NCBI GenBank assembly: GCA_014825775.1
Contig: MVAQ01000044.1
Location: 1-64,000, forward strand
DNA: 64,000 bases
Source: Krasilnikovozyma curviuscula
Lineage: Eukaryota; Basidiomycota; Tremellomycetes; Cystofilobasidiales; Mrakiaceae
Direction of reading: 5' to 3'
Both the position numbers and the translations under genes were made by a program. Below, in pieces: positions 41,084-52,600 of the stretch; position 1 is the stretch's first letter, and each line of letters begins with the position of its first letter. The notes beneath the pieces were generated by a model, which was given only the letters and a program-made list of their open reading frames with translations, searched no databases and had not been told where the DNA came from.

Positions 41084-42560
41084 TTAATTGAAATGGAAAT
41101 AAAACAAATTGGAGTCAGAAAGAGAGCCTGCTATTCCAAGCCGAAAACATTGGCCTACCCCACAGCCAAAATATAGGAGGAGGAGCTGAGGTATGCAGAG
41201 AGGGAGTACGGTGATGAGGGCGATACTGATGAATGAGGATGAGGTAGGGGAGATGTGTGGACCCCTTGAGCAGAGGATAGTTGCAGGCGAAGGCTGTAGA
41301 AAAATCGCCCTGGTCAGCCAAGGGACAAGTCACAAATAGATAATATCCCTCCACTGGCAACGTACTAGTGTGACAGTGCGATTCTGAAAATCAACGTTCA
41401 AATGCGCTCCAGACCCGTGTGTCTTTTGCAAGCGCCTGGCGTCAAACTTCCACAGAACACCGATCAGAGGAACCATGTTAGTGATTAACCCCACCTCCAA
41501 GGCACACCACACTGTCTCCAATAGTTTCGCCCTGTGGACCGATGTCGTCGTCAACATGTTACTGCATTTGATAGCCACCTCGTCATCACCATGACCGCCC
41601 AGTAGCATCGTCAAAGCGAAGACGGACACGATGAATGTGGCAGGCATTCCCATGAGATCCGACAACTCAAGCCCCGATTTTCTTGATCTGGACGGTCGTC
41701 CCGAAATATGGTCTCCATCAAAGCCAGTAGTGAAAATGCTGAAGAAGGCGACCAGGAACGTTGAGGTGAACGATGAAGCAAAGGTGGTGAGAGAGTAGCT
41801 GACGCAAACAGTTAAGAATGCTATTGTGAGAACGATCACACATCTGGTAATGAGGAGCGAGGGCATGGGCTTCAGGTTGGTTGAGGAATTCATTTGATCG
41901 GGGGATGTCTTCTTGATGGTGAGTGTTGCGAGCCCGATGAGGTGGAGAAGTCGGAACACAGAAGCCAAAGCCTAATAGATTGAAAGCGAAGCAGAAAATC
42001 GTCACAACAATCCGAACAGGAAGGGGTGTCACATCTGTCGAACTCACCATCAACAACGTCCAAAATGTCAAGAGGACGATCCAACAGACCTGATAGGGTC
42101 TCCCTCGAGTGAGCCACCAGGTCAGAACTCCAGTCAAGCAGCAATATGCAGCAAAATCAGCGACGTCGTGCTTCCAAGTCCAGCTGCTCGTTGGTGCCCT
42201 GCTGTGGCTAGCAGTAGTTGTCGTCTGCTCCGTAGATGACGGTGATTGCTGTAAAGTAACTTCGAGTGGTTCTGGATCTATCTGGCGAGCTAGCGAAGGG
42301 TCTGGCTCGCTGGTCTCAGGAAGGTCGTCAAGGAGGTCTGCACCTTGCTGTGCTGCAGAAGAGAGGGCAGAGCACAGCACAAGCGCTGAAGGGGTCGCCA
42401 GCAGCAGGGAGAGCTGCACTGGCCAGTCGGAGAGGAACACCATCCACTTCTGATACCGGGGCAGCCAGAGGGAACAGTCGTCGTCGTCGTTGAGGAGACC
42501 TTGCAGATCTTTTACCTCGTCCACTTTCAGCCAAACGTCTCCGACGGTGCCGCCGGGCGT
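41084..42560 (-). CDS. Hypothetical multi-pass membrane protein
   Basis: I do not recognise a family. Three exons can be followed: one ending at 42048, 41971-41366 (202 codons) and 41293-41084 (stop TAA). Phases are 0 throughout. Visible hydrophobic segments are WMVFLSDWPVQLSLLLATPSA, VADFAAYCCLTGVLTWW, WIVLLTFWTLLMALASVF (spliced), ITRCVIVLTIAFLTVCV, FTSTFLVAFFSIFTTGF, ATFIVSVFALTMLLGG and ISIALITVLPLCIPQLLLLYF, so about seven membrane passes. The first loop is Ser/Thr/Gln-rich. The LTRGRPY...FWTLLM pattern resembles the TMD0 region of ABCC transporters, but no nucleotide-binding domain follows. The 5' end is unclear: the frame is closed by a TAA near 42563 with no ATG before WMVF, so an upstream exon with an acceptor at 42525-42563 is likely. 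Confidence 0.55.
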
Positions 42561-43108
42561 TTAAAAAAGCTAAACGCTCTCCTAATCCTCGGTACTTCAT
42601 GGGATGTTTACTGATAAGACAGGTTCTATGAGGGTAATACCCGATACTGGTTCCTAGGTACACCTGCCAATAGGTCAAGCGTCAATTCTGTGCAGGGGAC
42701 GAGAGCGAGCGACTTGTTTCCATCTTCTTGCTGTCAGATTCGGGATCGAGCTCTACTTGGACTGGTCTGGTTACTCTAGTGAGTATCCCGATAGATTCTA
42801 TCCTGTGTGTTGATCTGGTGTCCCACCGAGCTGCAGCTACGTCGACGTGCATCCTTTAACTCACAGAGCGCGCCAGTCCACTTGAGGCCATTCAAGTATA
42901 CGAACGATGCAATACAGCGGTTACCCACCACCCTACAGGCTATTCCACGACTAAGTCCCTTCAATTTAAGGGCCAGTTGATTCTACAAACAACTCGAGGT
43001 TTAAATCGTCCTTCTGCTACCTGACGTGGGTCCGGCTTCCATACGGTCTTCGCACTCTTCTAATTCTGATCTCTTCTTTGTTCACTATTCTCTTCGTAAC
43101 TATCCAAG
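42561..43108. other. Divergent region upstream of the membrane protein gene
   Basis: It may contain the first exon of the minus-strand membrane protein. Open frames here (for example 42776-42964 minus) lack recognisable motifs. No other gene is supported. Confidence 0.35.
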
Positions 43109-43355
43109 ATGAATGACAATGTCTCTTTCCGTATCCTTCCCGACTGCGAGACTCTTTCTGCGCATGAAGAAGTCAAAGCTTTCCTCCACTGCTATAATCA
43201 AACGCCTGCCTTCGTGCAGTAAGGTAGTACATTATTTGGACGACGTGCTGAAATAAGCTAGTTCATGTGTCCCTTTTGCTGGCTTTAGCCTTTTCGCTGC
43301 CGGTCTCACCTGTCGTTTTTGCGACATGTGTGAGCGCAGCGCGACTCGATACTGA
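43109..43355 (+). CDS. Possible small spliced ORF with CxxC-type cysteines
   Basis: ATG 43109 opens MNDNVSFRILPDCETLSAHE. Exon 1 (43109-43218) ends at a GTAAGG donor, and exon 2 (43289-43355) follows a CTTTAG acceptor, giving 58 residues that end LTCRFCDMCERSATRY. The frame is open through the splice and the intron has the usual size for this window. The cluster C-x2-C-x2-C plus two earlier Cys could suggest metal binding. With no recognisable family this could also be a fragment of a longer or degraded gene, or chance. Confidence 0.3.
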
Positions 43356-43794
43356 TTGCACATGCGGCCCGAAACCCATTATACTTTTCATATATGAAAG
43401 AGAGACCTTGATGGTGAGTCTTTCTGTTAGCCCCTCTATAGAAGCACTATAGTAGCCTGGCCGGTTATTTTTTTTGATGCATCCGTTTTTGCTGGTATCA
43501 CTTAAAAAAGGTTAGTGAGCGAGCGGCGAACAAAAATTATCCTCCGGCTTGGAATGGATCGACGACGGACCCCTGTTTCATGTCGAACCAGACGTCAGAG
43601 CTCCGTTCCCTTGTCACCCTTGATTTGGGGCCGCACAGTTGTTTGCTTTGGACGACGGACTAACGAAAAGTTGATGAAGTGAGATCGCCATATATAAACG
43701 CAAAAGACGACCATGCTGTTGTTCGATCGTACACCCTTCCTTCTTCCGCTCTGCCAATGTCCTCATAGTACTGAAAGACTGACTCTAGAAAGGA
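43356..43794. other. Intergenic region upstream of Ser-rich gene
   Basis: About 440 nt without a supported gene. It contains the promoter of the next gene; a TATATAAA-like stretch lies at about 43690. Confidence 0.4.
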
Positions 43795-45213
43795 ATGGCA
43801 CAAGCCTTCAAAGGGTCCTCTGCCATCGAGGTCGTCGCTTTTCTGGCTCGCACGACCCATACAGCCCACTCGCAGCAGGAAGCACTCGACGCCGTCGTTC
43901 GCTATGTCAACCAAAAGAAACTCAAAAGGAAAGGGAAACTAACGCGGACTGCTGACCAGATCAGCAAGAAGCTGGAAGTGCTTGAGAGGAAGTTTGAAAA
44001 CGACGAGACGCTGGCTAGGATTTTTTATAGAGGTCAGTTCCCCTCCGCAGACCAAGCCATTAAACTTCTTGTCCATCGTGCTGACTGCAATTTCCCCTGT
44101 TTTTGTACCATTTAGCTCGAGTTCATACATCTCTCCCACCTTCAGCCGTCGATAGCGTTGACGTTCATCGTATCCGCGACCTCTGCGCTCAGTCTCGAAA
44201 GCTCTCCTCACCCTTACTGATGACCTCACCACGGAACTCCTTTGCAACCTCCCGGTCCTCCATTTCCTCCTTCGGAAATTTGCAACCAGCACCCTCTGTC
44301 CGCTCGCTCCAGATCATCGTCCGCCCGCCGTCAACGCAGACGTACCGCTCTGTCGAATGTCCAATTACATCCCCTGAAAAATCACAACGGCAGTTTGATC
44401 CTCGAGTGGGCGAGTTCGAATACCTTCTTCCCGAGGTCTACGTGCCTCGTGCGAAATCCCCGCTGCGCGAATCGATGTCAAGCACGAGGTCTTCGTTTTA
44501 CTGGGATGATGATGAAGGCAACGATCTCCCATTGCAGCAACAGCGCCGCCGAGCTAACTCACTAGGTTCAACAACATCAACATCCCCTTCCTCCTCAGCA
44601 TCAGCATCTCTCTACTCGTTTGACTCTTGTTGGGACTCAGCTTTCCACGAGTCGTCAGCGTCGCTTGAGAGGTGGAAGTACCGCAACAAATCGATGTTCT
44701 ACTTTGACGCTAGTAAAGTCGAGAGGTACCCTTCCTCAGTTCATATAGATGACGATGTTGAAGAAGTGGATCCGGAAATGTTTGAGGTGGAGGAGCAACC
44801 TGTCAAGTGCGCGCCTCAGAGGGACAGCTTATCGAGTCTCTCTGGTCCAATCGAGAAATTCGTAAGTTTCAGTTAAGTTCTAACTTCCTCTATCTCATAG
44901 ATATGCTGATGCTGCTCTCATCTTCCAGCGGTCTCTTGTCTCTCAACTCCCATCTCTACCTTCACCATCGATGTCAACCTCACGACGACGCGCCTCCGTT
45001 CCGGTCGCGCCTCTGGCCAACCGCCAGGGCCGCTATTTCGACGACGGCAACTTCAAAGAGGAGGATGGCCCTGTAATAAATAACAGCGACAGGATGTATA
45101 TGCCTCCACCAACGAAGTCGGTGCCCCCTGTTCCTGAGCCTGAGGAACAAGGGGGCTTGGGCCTGAGGCCTGAGTTGAAGGTGAGTGGGCGCATCTTGAT
45201 CCGAAGCGGTTAG
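43795..45213 (+). CDS. Hypothetical Ser-rich protein
   Basis: Not recognised. Three exons are visible: 43795 to about 44031, about 44116-44863 and about 44930-45213. Exon 1 encodes a folded-looking helical segment of about 80 residues (SSAIEVVAFLARTTHTA, EALDAVVRYVNQKKLKRKGKL, ISKKLEVLERKFENDETLARIF). The rest is Ser/Pro-rich and probably disordered, with phosphorylation-prone stretches (SPRNSFATSRSS, RESMSSTRSSFYWDDDE, SLGSTTSTSPSSSASA). It ends in a Pro-rich tail (MYMPPPTKSVPPVPEPEE). The start is the first ATG, and splicing after IFYRG keeps the frame. The C-terminal end is uncertain: GTGAGT just after PELK could be a donor to a further exon, or the frame simply runs to the TAG at 45211. 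Confidence 0.65.
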
Positions 45214-45805
45214 CCTATCTGATTTTTTTTGAGCTTTTTAAGTTTTTGCGACAGTAGGTAGAGATGATCCCTAACCGGTATCATTTACAAAAATGTTAAA
45301 TAGTATATTTGAGTTATCTTCCATTTTTTGCTTGTATTGCGATAAATCGTGAGTTCCGTCCCCTTATCCTGGCTCTTCTCATGGCACTGTTTTGACGACT
45401 ATTCACAGTTCTATTGTAGATTTATTTTTAAGACCTTTGCAAGTTCATGCTGTACATGCCCCCACCTAATGGCCGGTATATGTTTCCACCCTTTTGTGCT
45501 TCGAAGCGCGCCACCTATCCTCCGTTTGGAATAAGACCGCCGTAAGAATTGTGCTGCCAGGGGCAAGAAATGCCCTATTGGCTCTTCGGAGGTTGAGATG
45601 GTGGTTTTCTCACGCTTCGACGCGTGGGAATTTGCACGGGAGGATGCGTCCCGCCATCCGTGTTGTTATCAGTAAAAGACGATCATTCCGCATGTTTTGC
45701 CTCAGGAGGTGCGCCATATAACTGGCTTCTCTGAGGTTTTTTTTATTTTGAAGTCTACAGTAACTACTTTAGGGCTTAACCAGGCGGTTTGGAAAATAAA
45801 AAAAT
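45214..45805. promoter_or_regulatory. Upstream region of the urea transporter gene
   Basis: About 590 nt, AT-rich, no gene. A few GATAA/TTATC words occur (near 45313, 45341, 45364, 45666). They match the core of fungal nitrogen-regulatory GATA sites, but the density is near what chance gives. Confidence 0.4.
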
Positions 45806-48751
45806 ATGTCTACTGAGCTTGGTCAGGGAGGTAAGCCGTAGAATACAACCTCTCGAACAAAAGAATAGTGCATCTTCGTCACTCTACCCAACACCGCACC
45901 TCGTCTAGATTCACGAAAATTCCTGACTTAGATCCTTATTTCAGCCGGCTATGGCATTGTCCTTGGTCTTGGCATCGGCTTCGCTGCTATCATGATAGGA
46001 ATCTCCAAGATTCAGACACGATACACGTCACACTCGCTTCAGTCGTCTGAGGAGTTCACATCGGCTTCCAGAAGTCTCAACCCCGGTATTCTGGCCAGTG
46101 GAATCGTTAGTGCTGCTGTAGGTTGCTTCACTTCTTTGCTGTTCCCCTTATCTCTTTTCGTTATCAGCGCTGATGTTTCTCTTTTCTGTTGATAGACTTG
46201 GGCAGCTACATTGCTAAACTCGTCCACTGTTACATATCTCTACGGGATTTCAGGGTGCTACTGGTACGTTTTCATGAGATAACCAGACCATTTCTTCACG
46301 TTCGCCGTTTCCCCTATCTGACAAGGTTCTATTGCTTTTTGTCTCTAGGTATGGCGCTGGTTCGGTATCTCAAGTATGTCTTTCCATCCTTTCTCGTCCT
46401 CGTCAAACAACACTGATGGGATGCTCGTGGTTGTATTGTTAAAGATCATGCTTTTTGCGCAAAACGCTGTCCAAATCAAACGCAATGCCCCCGGCGCGCA
46501 CACTTTCCTAGAGGTTATAAAATTGCGCTGGGGGACCGTTCCCCACGCGATCTTCATCTTCTATGGGCTGGGAACTAACATTCTCCTGACCTCTCAACTC
46601 ATTTGTGGAGGATCCGAGTCAATCGTTTACCTGACGGGAATGTCCATTTACGCGGCGTGCATCCTTATCCCCGCCACCGTCGTAGCATTCACCGTCGTTG
46701 GGGGGCTCCGGTCGACGTTCTTGAGCGACTATATTCACACCACTCTCATCTTTGCTATTATCACTGCGTTCATGTTTAGCGTATATGCATCGAACCCACA
46801 ACTTGGTTCCCCATCCAAGGTTTATGATATGCTCCAAGCCGCGGCTGTCAGTGCGCCGCTGGAAGGGAACGCTGGCGGGAGCTATACGACGTTCAGGTCT
46901 ATTAATGGCCTCGGTAAGTCGAGTTTCCCTCGTCATTAGGTAATGCGCTGTATTGACACGCTTCTCACGGCGGGGCCAACAGTATTCGGAATCATTGTGG
47001 TCATCAGCGGGATAACGACCGTCTTCATGGATCAGAGCTATTGGCAGAGGTGAGGAACCCTCAGACCCGAACGTTCTCCACCGGTCCGTTAGTCTGAACC
47101 AAATTTTCACGCGTTCACAGAGCCATCGCGTCCAAAGCGTCTACATCAATGAAAGGATACCTTTACGGTGGCTTCGCCTTCATGCCTGTACCTTACGGGT
47201 TCGCAACGGCTTGTGCCATTGGCCTTGTAGCGCTCGGAACACCCGTCACCAATCCGTCAAATGTGGCCACAATCGCAGCATCCGTTATCCTCGGCAAATC
47301 GGGTGCTACGTTGTTGCTCATCACTTTGTTCTTGGCTATTGGGTCAGCGGCTAGTGCCGAGTTAGTTGCTGTTTCAACTATTTTCGTTTATGATATCTAC
47401 AAGGTTAGTTCCAATCTCCTTGCAATTTACTCATACTTTTTGTTCGCTCACTCTTTGCCGTCGCCCCTTTAATCTTGCAGCCTTACTTCCATTCTCGAGC
47501 GTCGGATAAACGGATCCTCCTTGTTTCCCACATTGCTGTCGGCGTTTATGGAGTCATCATGGCTTTGCTTGGAATTATCTTCTACGAGATTGGCATTAGC
47601 TTGAGTTGGCTGTATGGGGTGAGCACCTCAATCCTTGTTCTACTTCGCGCAAGACCCCTTTAGCTGATCAGCTGATTTAACAGCTCACTGGTGTCATGTT
47701 CAGCTGCGCTGTTGTCCCTGTCGGATTCGCCATCAGATCGTCAACAGCCAACAAGTGAGCAACTGCTGCATTACGGTGCTTTTCTTTCCTTGGACTACTA
47801 CTGACTCCTGATCCTTCCACTAGGTGGGGTTGTACCATTGGTTCTTTCCTAGGGTTTATCTGCGCTATCTGTGCGTGGATTGGCACTGCCAAAGGATACT
47901 ACGGCGTTTTGAATGTCAATTCGACCGGTGGAAACTACCCTCAACGTGAATATCTTTTTCTTTCAAGACGCTTAGATATGTCACTTATCTCCAATCATCT
48001 TCCTGGTAGTCGCGGGAAATGCCGCAGGTATCTTTATCTCTGGCGCCTGTTGTTTGATTACAACACAAATCTGGCCGGAGAAGTTTGACTTTGAAGTTCG
48101 TTTCTGTTCCACAAGCGGCACCCAAACATTATGACTTATTAGTTCCTTGCTTTCTTATCAGATCACACGAAGGCATAACTTTGGCGCCGATGATGTCGCT
48201 GAGGTACACGCTGCCGATCTACCACTTGGAACAACCTCCGGTGCAGCTGAAGACAAGAAGGAACCTGTCGCGTCCAACACTTCTCCGTTGGAAGCATCAG
48301 ATGATGTTCTCCCTGAAACGAACTTGAACGACGCTTCTGAGGAACAACTTGCTAGGGATTTCAAGTTCTCAGTCTGGGCGACATTGGTGTCTTTTGTTGT
48401 ACTCTGCGTGAGTACGAAGGTCTTCATGCAATTATTCTCTTATACTCAAATCCTTCTTGAATTTGATAGATCATTGTACCTGCCTTTGCATGTATCCCTC
48501 GTATATGGAGTAAAGCTGGTTTCACTGTTTGGATTGTCATCACATTGTACGTCACAATCCTACGCTGCATCTTTTACTACTCTGCATCGTCTGAACAACA
48601 AAATTTTCCTAAAATTTTCAGTTTATGGGTCGCTGCCTCCATTGTCATTTGTGTTTTCTGGCCATTGATTGAAGCTCGAGATTCATTGGGTAACATCGGA
48701 TACGGCATCTACAAGGATCTTACAGGGAGATCAAGAGCACCTGCTTCTTGA
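45806..48751 (+). CDS. DUR3: Urea active transporter, sodium:solute symporter family (DUR3)
   Basis: Plasma-membrane proton-coupled urea (and polyamine) importer of the SSS family. ATG 45806 encodes MSTELGQG and splices to AGYGIVLGLGIGFAAIMIG, the first membrane span. Conserved Dur3 segments follow: EEFTSASRSLNPGILASGIVSAA, TWAATLLNSSTVTYLYGISG, YGAGSVSQ, LFAQNAVQIKRNAPGAHTFLEV, TNILLTSQLICGGSESI, VVGGLRSTFLSDYIHT, FGIIVVISGITTVFMDQSYWQRAIAS, GGFAFMPVPYGFATACAIGLVAL, AIGSAASAELVAVSTIFVYDIYK and HIAVGVYGVIMALLGIIFY. About 14-15 spans are expected and the spans seen agree. The cytosolic loop before the last spans is Glu/Asp-rich. It ends TGRSRAPAS at 48749. It has about eleven introns. Family members are induced under nitrogen limitation; I did not find decisive promoter evidence here. 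Confidence 0.94.
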
Positions 48752-49655
48752 GGGTCTCAGAAATACAGGGTTTTTGCAATTCGTTTGAGTTAAATTTGGT
48801 AATCCAGAAGAACTCTTTTCCATCCATGTTCACGATTTGGCTCGCTACATAGAGGGATTACATATAGGGATTTAATGAAGAGGAGGCCAACGTGCTACAT
48901 TTGAAAAACTACTAGCTCCCAAAGAAAGGATTCCATTACAAGCTGTTCTCATAATAGAGGGCTGAAGGCAGCGTCCTTGATCTAAGATTGAGAGAAAAAA
49001 AACATCTCCAAGCTCTATCGCACCAGCCTTCGTCTCGTTAGGTTGATTTGCCCTTGTGTCTCTGTCCCATCCTCCTTTCCATACTTTCTACCTGGCGCCT
49101 GATTATCGTATTGTCACTTTGTTCTTCCCTTCCTTTAACCCAAATGAAAGACAAGAATGCATGGGCGCTGCAAAGCAACTCATCGAATGCGGGTCAATGG
49201 TCCCGAAGTCAGCGGTATCACATTTAACCACTAAGAAGTTGACTCACTACCTTGGCTGAGGGTTACGCTTGTCAATTTCCTCACGTTTGGGCTTATATCT
49301 TGGAACCCAGCTAAGTCTCAGAAATATCAGTCAGGAGTTCGCGGCACTTTTGACCTCCGCCAGTAAAACAACAAAATAGAACCAGCAGGGATTTCAAACT
49401 GAGACGATATCGCAATCTATCCTTTCTTATAAACAACACAGATTAAGAAACAGTAAGTAGTGATTTTTGACTGTCGAAAGTCTCGATAGACAAATGCGCC
49501 TGCTCCTGACAGCCAACGTTGTCGATCAAATAGGGGGTTTTTGACCTTGTCAGGGTCTCAGGAGATCCCAGAAACTACATTCATGTCACAACCAACGACC
49601 AGGACAAGGAAGCAGAACCTGTCAAACTCGTCTCTTCTACGTCAGCAGGGCTAGC
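48752..49655. other. Intergenic region DUR3 / arrestin-like gene with 5' leader
   Basis: About 900 nt, with no gene of its own except the upstream ORF at 49583-49654 listed separately. The first part is the DUR3 3' flank. The stretch from about 49380 probably includes the 5' leader of the arrestin-like gene. Confidence 0.45.
49583..49654 (+). promoter_or_regulatory. Upstream ORF ending one base before the main start codon
   Basis: An ATG at 49583 opens a 23-codon frame that stops at TAG 49652-49654; the main ATG of the arrestin-like protein is 49656. The uORF is in a different frame. If it lies in the transcript it could reduce or couple translation of the main frame. An intron ending at the CTAG just before the ATG would remove it. 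Confidence 0.35.
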
Positions 49656-52600
49656 ATGGAAGCCATGAATACGACCCTCTCTCATCCAAAGCTCAGGCTG
49701 AAGATTATCCTCCCTAGTGACCATAGTAACAAAGCTACTCAGATAGCACCCTCAACGAGCGTTCCTGTCTTGGCTGGTGGTGATGTCAAGGCTTCCTTAG
49801 AGGTTGAAGGTACAAGCGAGAACGACCTCGGGCTGGGTGAAATCAAAGTTGAAATTCTGGGAGTTGAAGGTTAGTAATCACAGTCGTTTGAATCGTAGTC
49901 TAGCTAAGTATAGCTAGGAGTGACCGAAGGATGTTGAAGCTGGACGCACTGATTTGCTTGCTTTTATTTTCACTGTGTAGAGTTGATTTCCAGCCAATCT
50001 TCTCTCAGGAATGTCTTCATGAAACAACAAAGGTATTTCCAAGGGAAGGACTTGGTCAGCTACCGATTTCTCCCTCATTGCATTGTGGCTTACACTTTTC
50101 TGACCCAGAGAACACTCCTCAGCCCCCGAGTAATATCGTTTTTGCAACCCAGTCTCCAAAGCACCCAATGCCACCCTCCTTTTTTCCTGCTAGAATAGGG
50201 TAATTATCTTTGGCTCCCACTTGTTCAATAATTCGCGCTAAACGCGCTTCGTATTTGTGTGTGTGTGTGTTTTCTTTTTGTCGCCAGCAAATGTCAGTTC
50301 CCTCTCTCGTTCCACATCCCTTCAGCCTCGCCGTCAGCAATAGCCTTCACGACGCTTGCCTCTATTCGGTACATCCTCCGCGCATCCGTCGTCGCGTTCT
50401 ATAAGGGTAAAATCAGCACCGTTCTTTGTGAGCGCGTCGTCGACGTCTGTGAAGACCTGCGGGTCAGGAACCCCAGCCAAGGCGATCAAAGGTGGAGAGG
50501 ACTATCGACCGCCGTGACAGAAGGTGAAAGTGGTGGATTAAGTGGTGGAAAGGTGAGAATTGAGTTGGAAATACAGGAGAAGGTTGTTATTACCGGTGGG
50601 AAGTTAAAGGTTGATGTCAAGGTCCTGAACTTCAGCTCGAAACAGGTCAGTGTGGACTATACCGTTTCTTCACCTTGGCTCTTCGAGAAGTTCTAGTCTT
50701 ATATATATATTGAGATTTGTTTTAGCTTTCTGGACCAACTCTCACTATTGCACGAATTCTCGTCCTGCCACCTCCACCATCCTCACCCGAAACTCCCAAC
50801 CCTCAAATCATCAAAGTCTCAGAATGCATCTTCAGTCTTCACCTCACGAATCCTGAGTTCATATACCCGGCGTCCTCAGAAACACGCCATAACCTGGAAA
50901 TTGTTGTTCCTGCTGGGTTGATAGGCAAAGGGGTGAGCGGCGTGAGATGCGCGAGCGGCGGGCTCAGAAAATACATTCTACCAGCTGGAAAACCAGAGCT
51001 GAAGGACGCTCTTTTTGAGATAAAAGCTGTCGTTGGATTCAAACTGGATGGTGGATTACTTGGGTGAGCAAAATCGACTTGAATTTTCCCTTTCGCGGTT
51101 GATCATAAATTCATCACACCCCTGTTCCACCGTCATAGTAAATCGATAGCAACTGAGGTCCCTATCTTCATTGCTGATCCCGCATCACTTCCTCAAGATT
51201 TCTTCGCTGTTCAACAACCAACGACAGCACCTCAGCCTTTTCCTCTGTCTCCATCATGTACAAGCTCAACTTGGACGCCATACGTTCCTCCAACTCCAGT
51301 ACCTCGACATCCATTCGAACTAGATCTCCTTCGTCCTGGATCAATAATATCCCACCCGTCTTCTCCAAACTTTTTCAGCTCTCAGGGCTCTCAACTTTAT
51401 GCCCACGTTCCAGTTCATCAGCAAGTTCTCATTCACGACCCTTTCTTGCTAGAACGCCCAACCTCAGCTTCAGCTTTTCCTTATCCTTCCCAACTGCTGA
51501 ATCATGCACCTCACCCTCAGACTGCTTACCCACCACATTCAGGTCGAGCAGTATCTACAGGTCCACCAACAGGATTCAATAGTCGCTGGCAGTCATCTTC
51601 TCAGTTCGCTCAAGAGTTATCGCAGCAGCACCAGTATCGACAACCACCGCCGCCTCCGATCCCAGCGTTGACTCGACCACCATCGGTTAGGCCAAATAAC
51701 GAGGTCGCTATCTTCTCAGCTCACAACCGAACTCGAACTCCTTCCATTGCAGGTCTACCGTATTCACCAACACCAACGCGCGACTTCATTTCCCAACAAA
51801 CACAGCCGTGGTTATCCATGTCGACGCCCAATGAGCCATTGTTCTACACTCCTCAGTCTTCTAGGAAAATAAAAACTGACGGGCGAAACCCGAAAATGGA
51901 GGTCGCGCAGCGAGGAGCGTTCGATGCTATTGGTGAGAGTGGGGAGTCCACTGCTGGGACGGTAAAGAGCCTTGCTCAGAACTTGGAGGAAACTGTAAGA
52001 AGTGAAAGGATCAATGGTGTGGAAGGTACTGATGAGGCTCAGGAAGTAAGTAGTCCTTTTCCGTCTCATTTTTGGGTTTTGGGTTTGACAAATCTGAGTG
52101 TGGATATGATGATTGTCTTCATGTTTATTTTCATTTTTGGATTCGCTATAGAGCGGCACGGATTGGTTGAATAAAACTCTTCCAAAGCCACCTCCCTCCA
52201 CTGGCAGACACAGTGAGAAGACCATTGGTCGAGCGACCGCAAAGGATATCTTCAGCGAACCTACTGCTTCGCAGCCCATAAGCTCTGTCATCTCAAAAAC
52301 TAAAAGTAGAAAAATACAACTAGAGTCCCCATCGGCATTATCATCACTTCCACCCTTTGAAGAAACGGCTAGCCAAGAAATTGCTCGTCATGCTCGGACA
52401 GAAATGGGAAAGAAGGAAGATCATGTTGTAGCCATTCAGCCATACAAACGAGGGTCGACTTCAAAAACTATTCCGCTAACTACACTTCCGACTTCAATTT
52501 CGGTAGAGAAAAAGACAAAAGAAGAGAAGAAGCCATCGGTACGCATCAGCGCTGCCAAGCCAGCTTTGAAAGAGCTCAGGGCAATCAAAGAAGTCGCGAT

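Noticed and set aside
45300..45700. GATA-type nitrogen-regulatory sites before DUR3
   Set aside because: GATAA/TTATC words are present, but the density is about what chance predicts, so no site is called.
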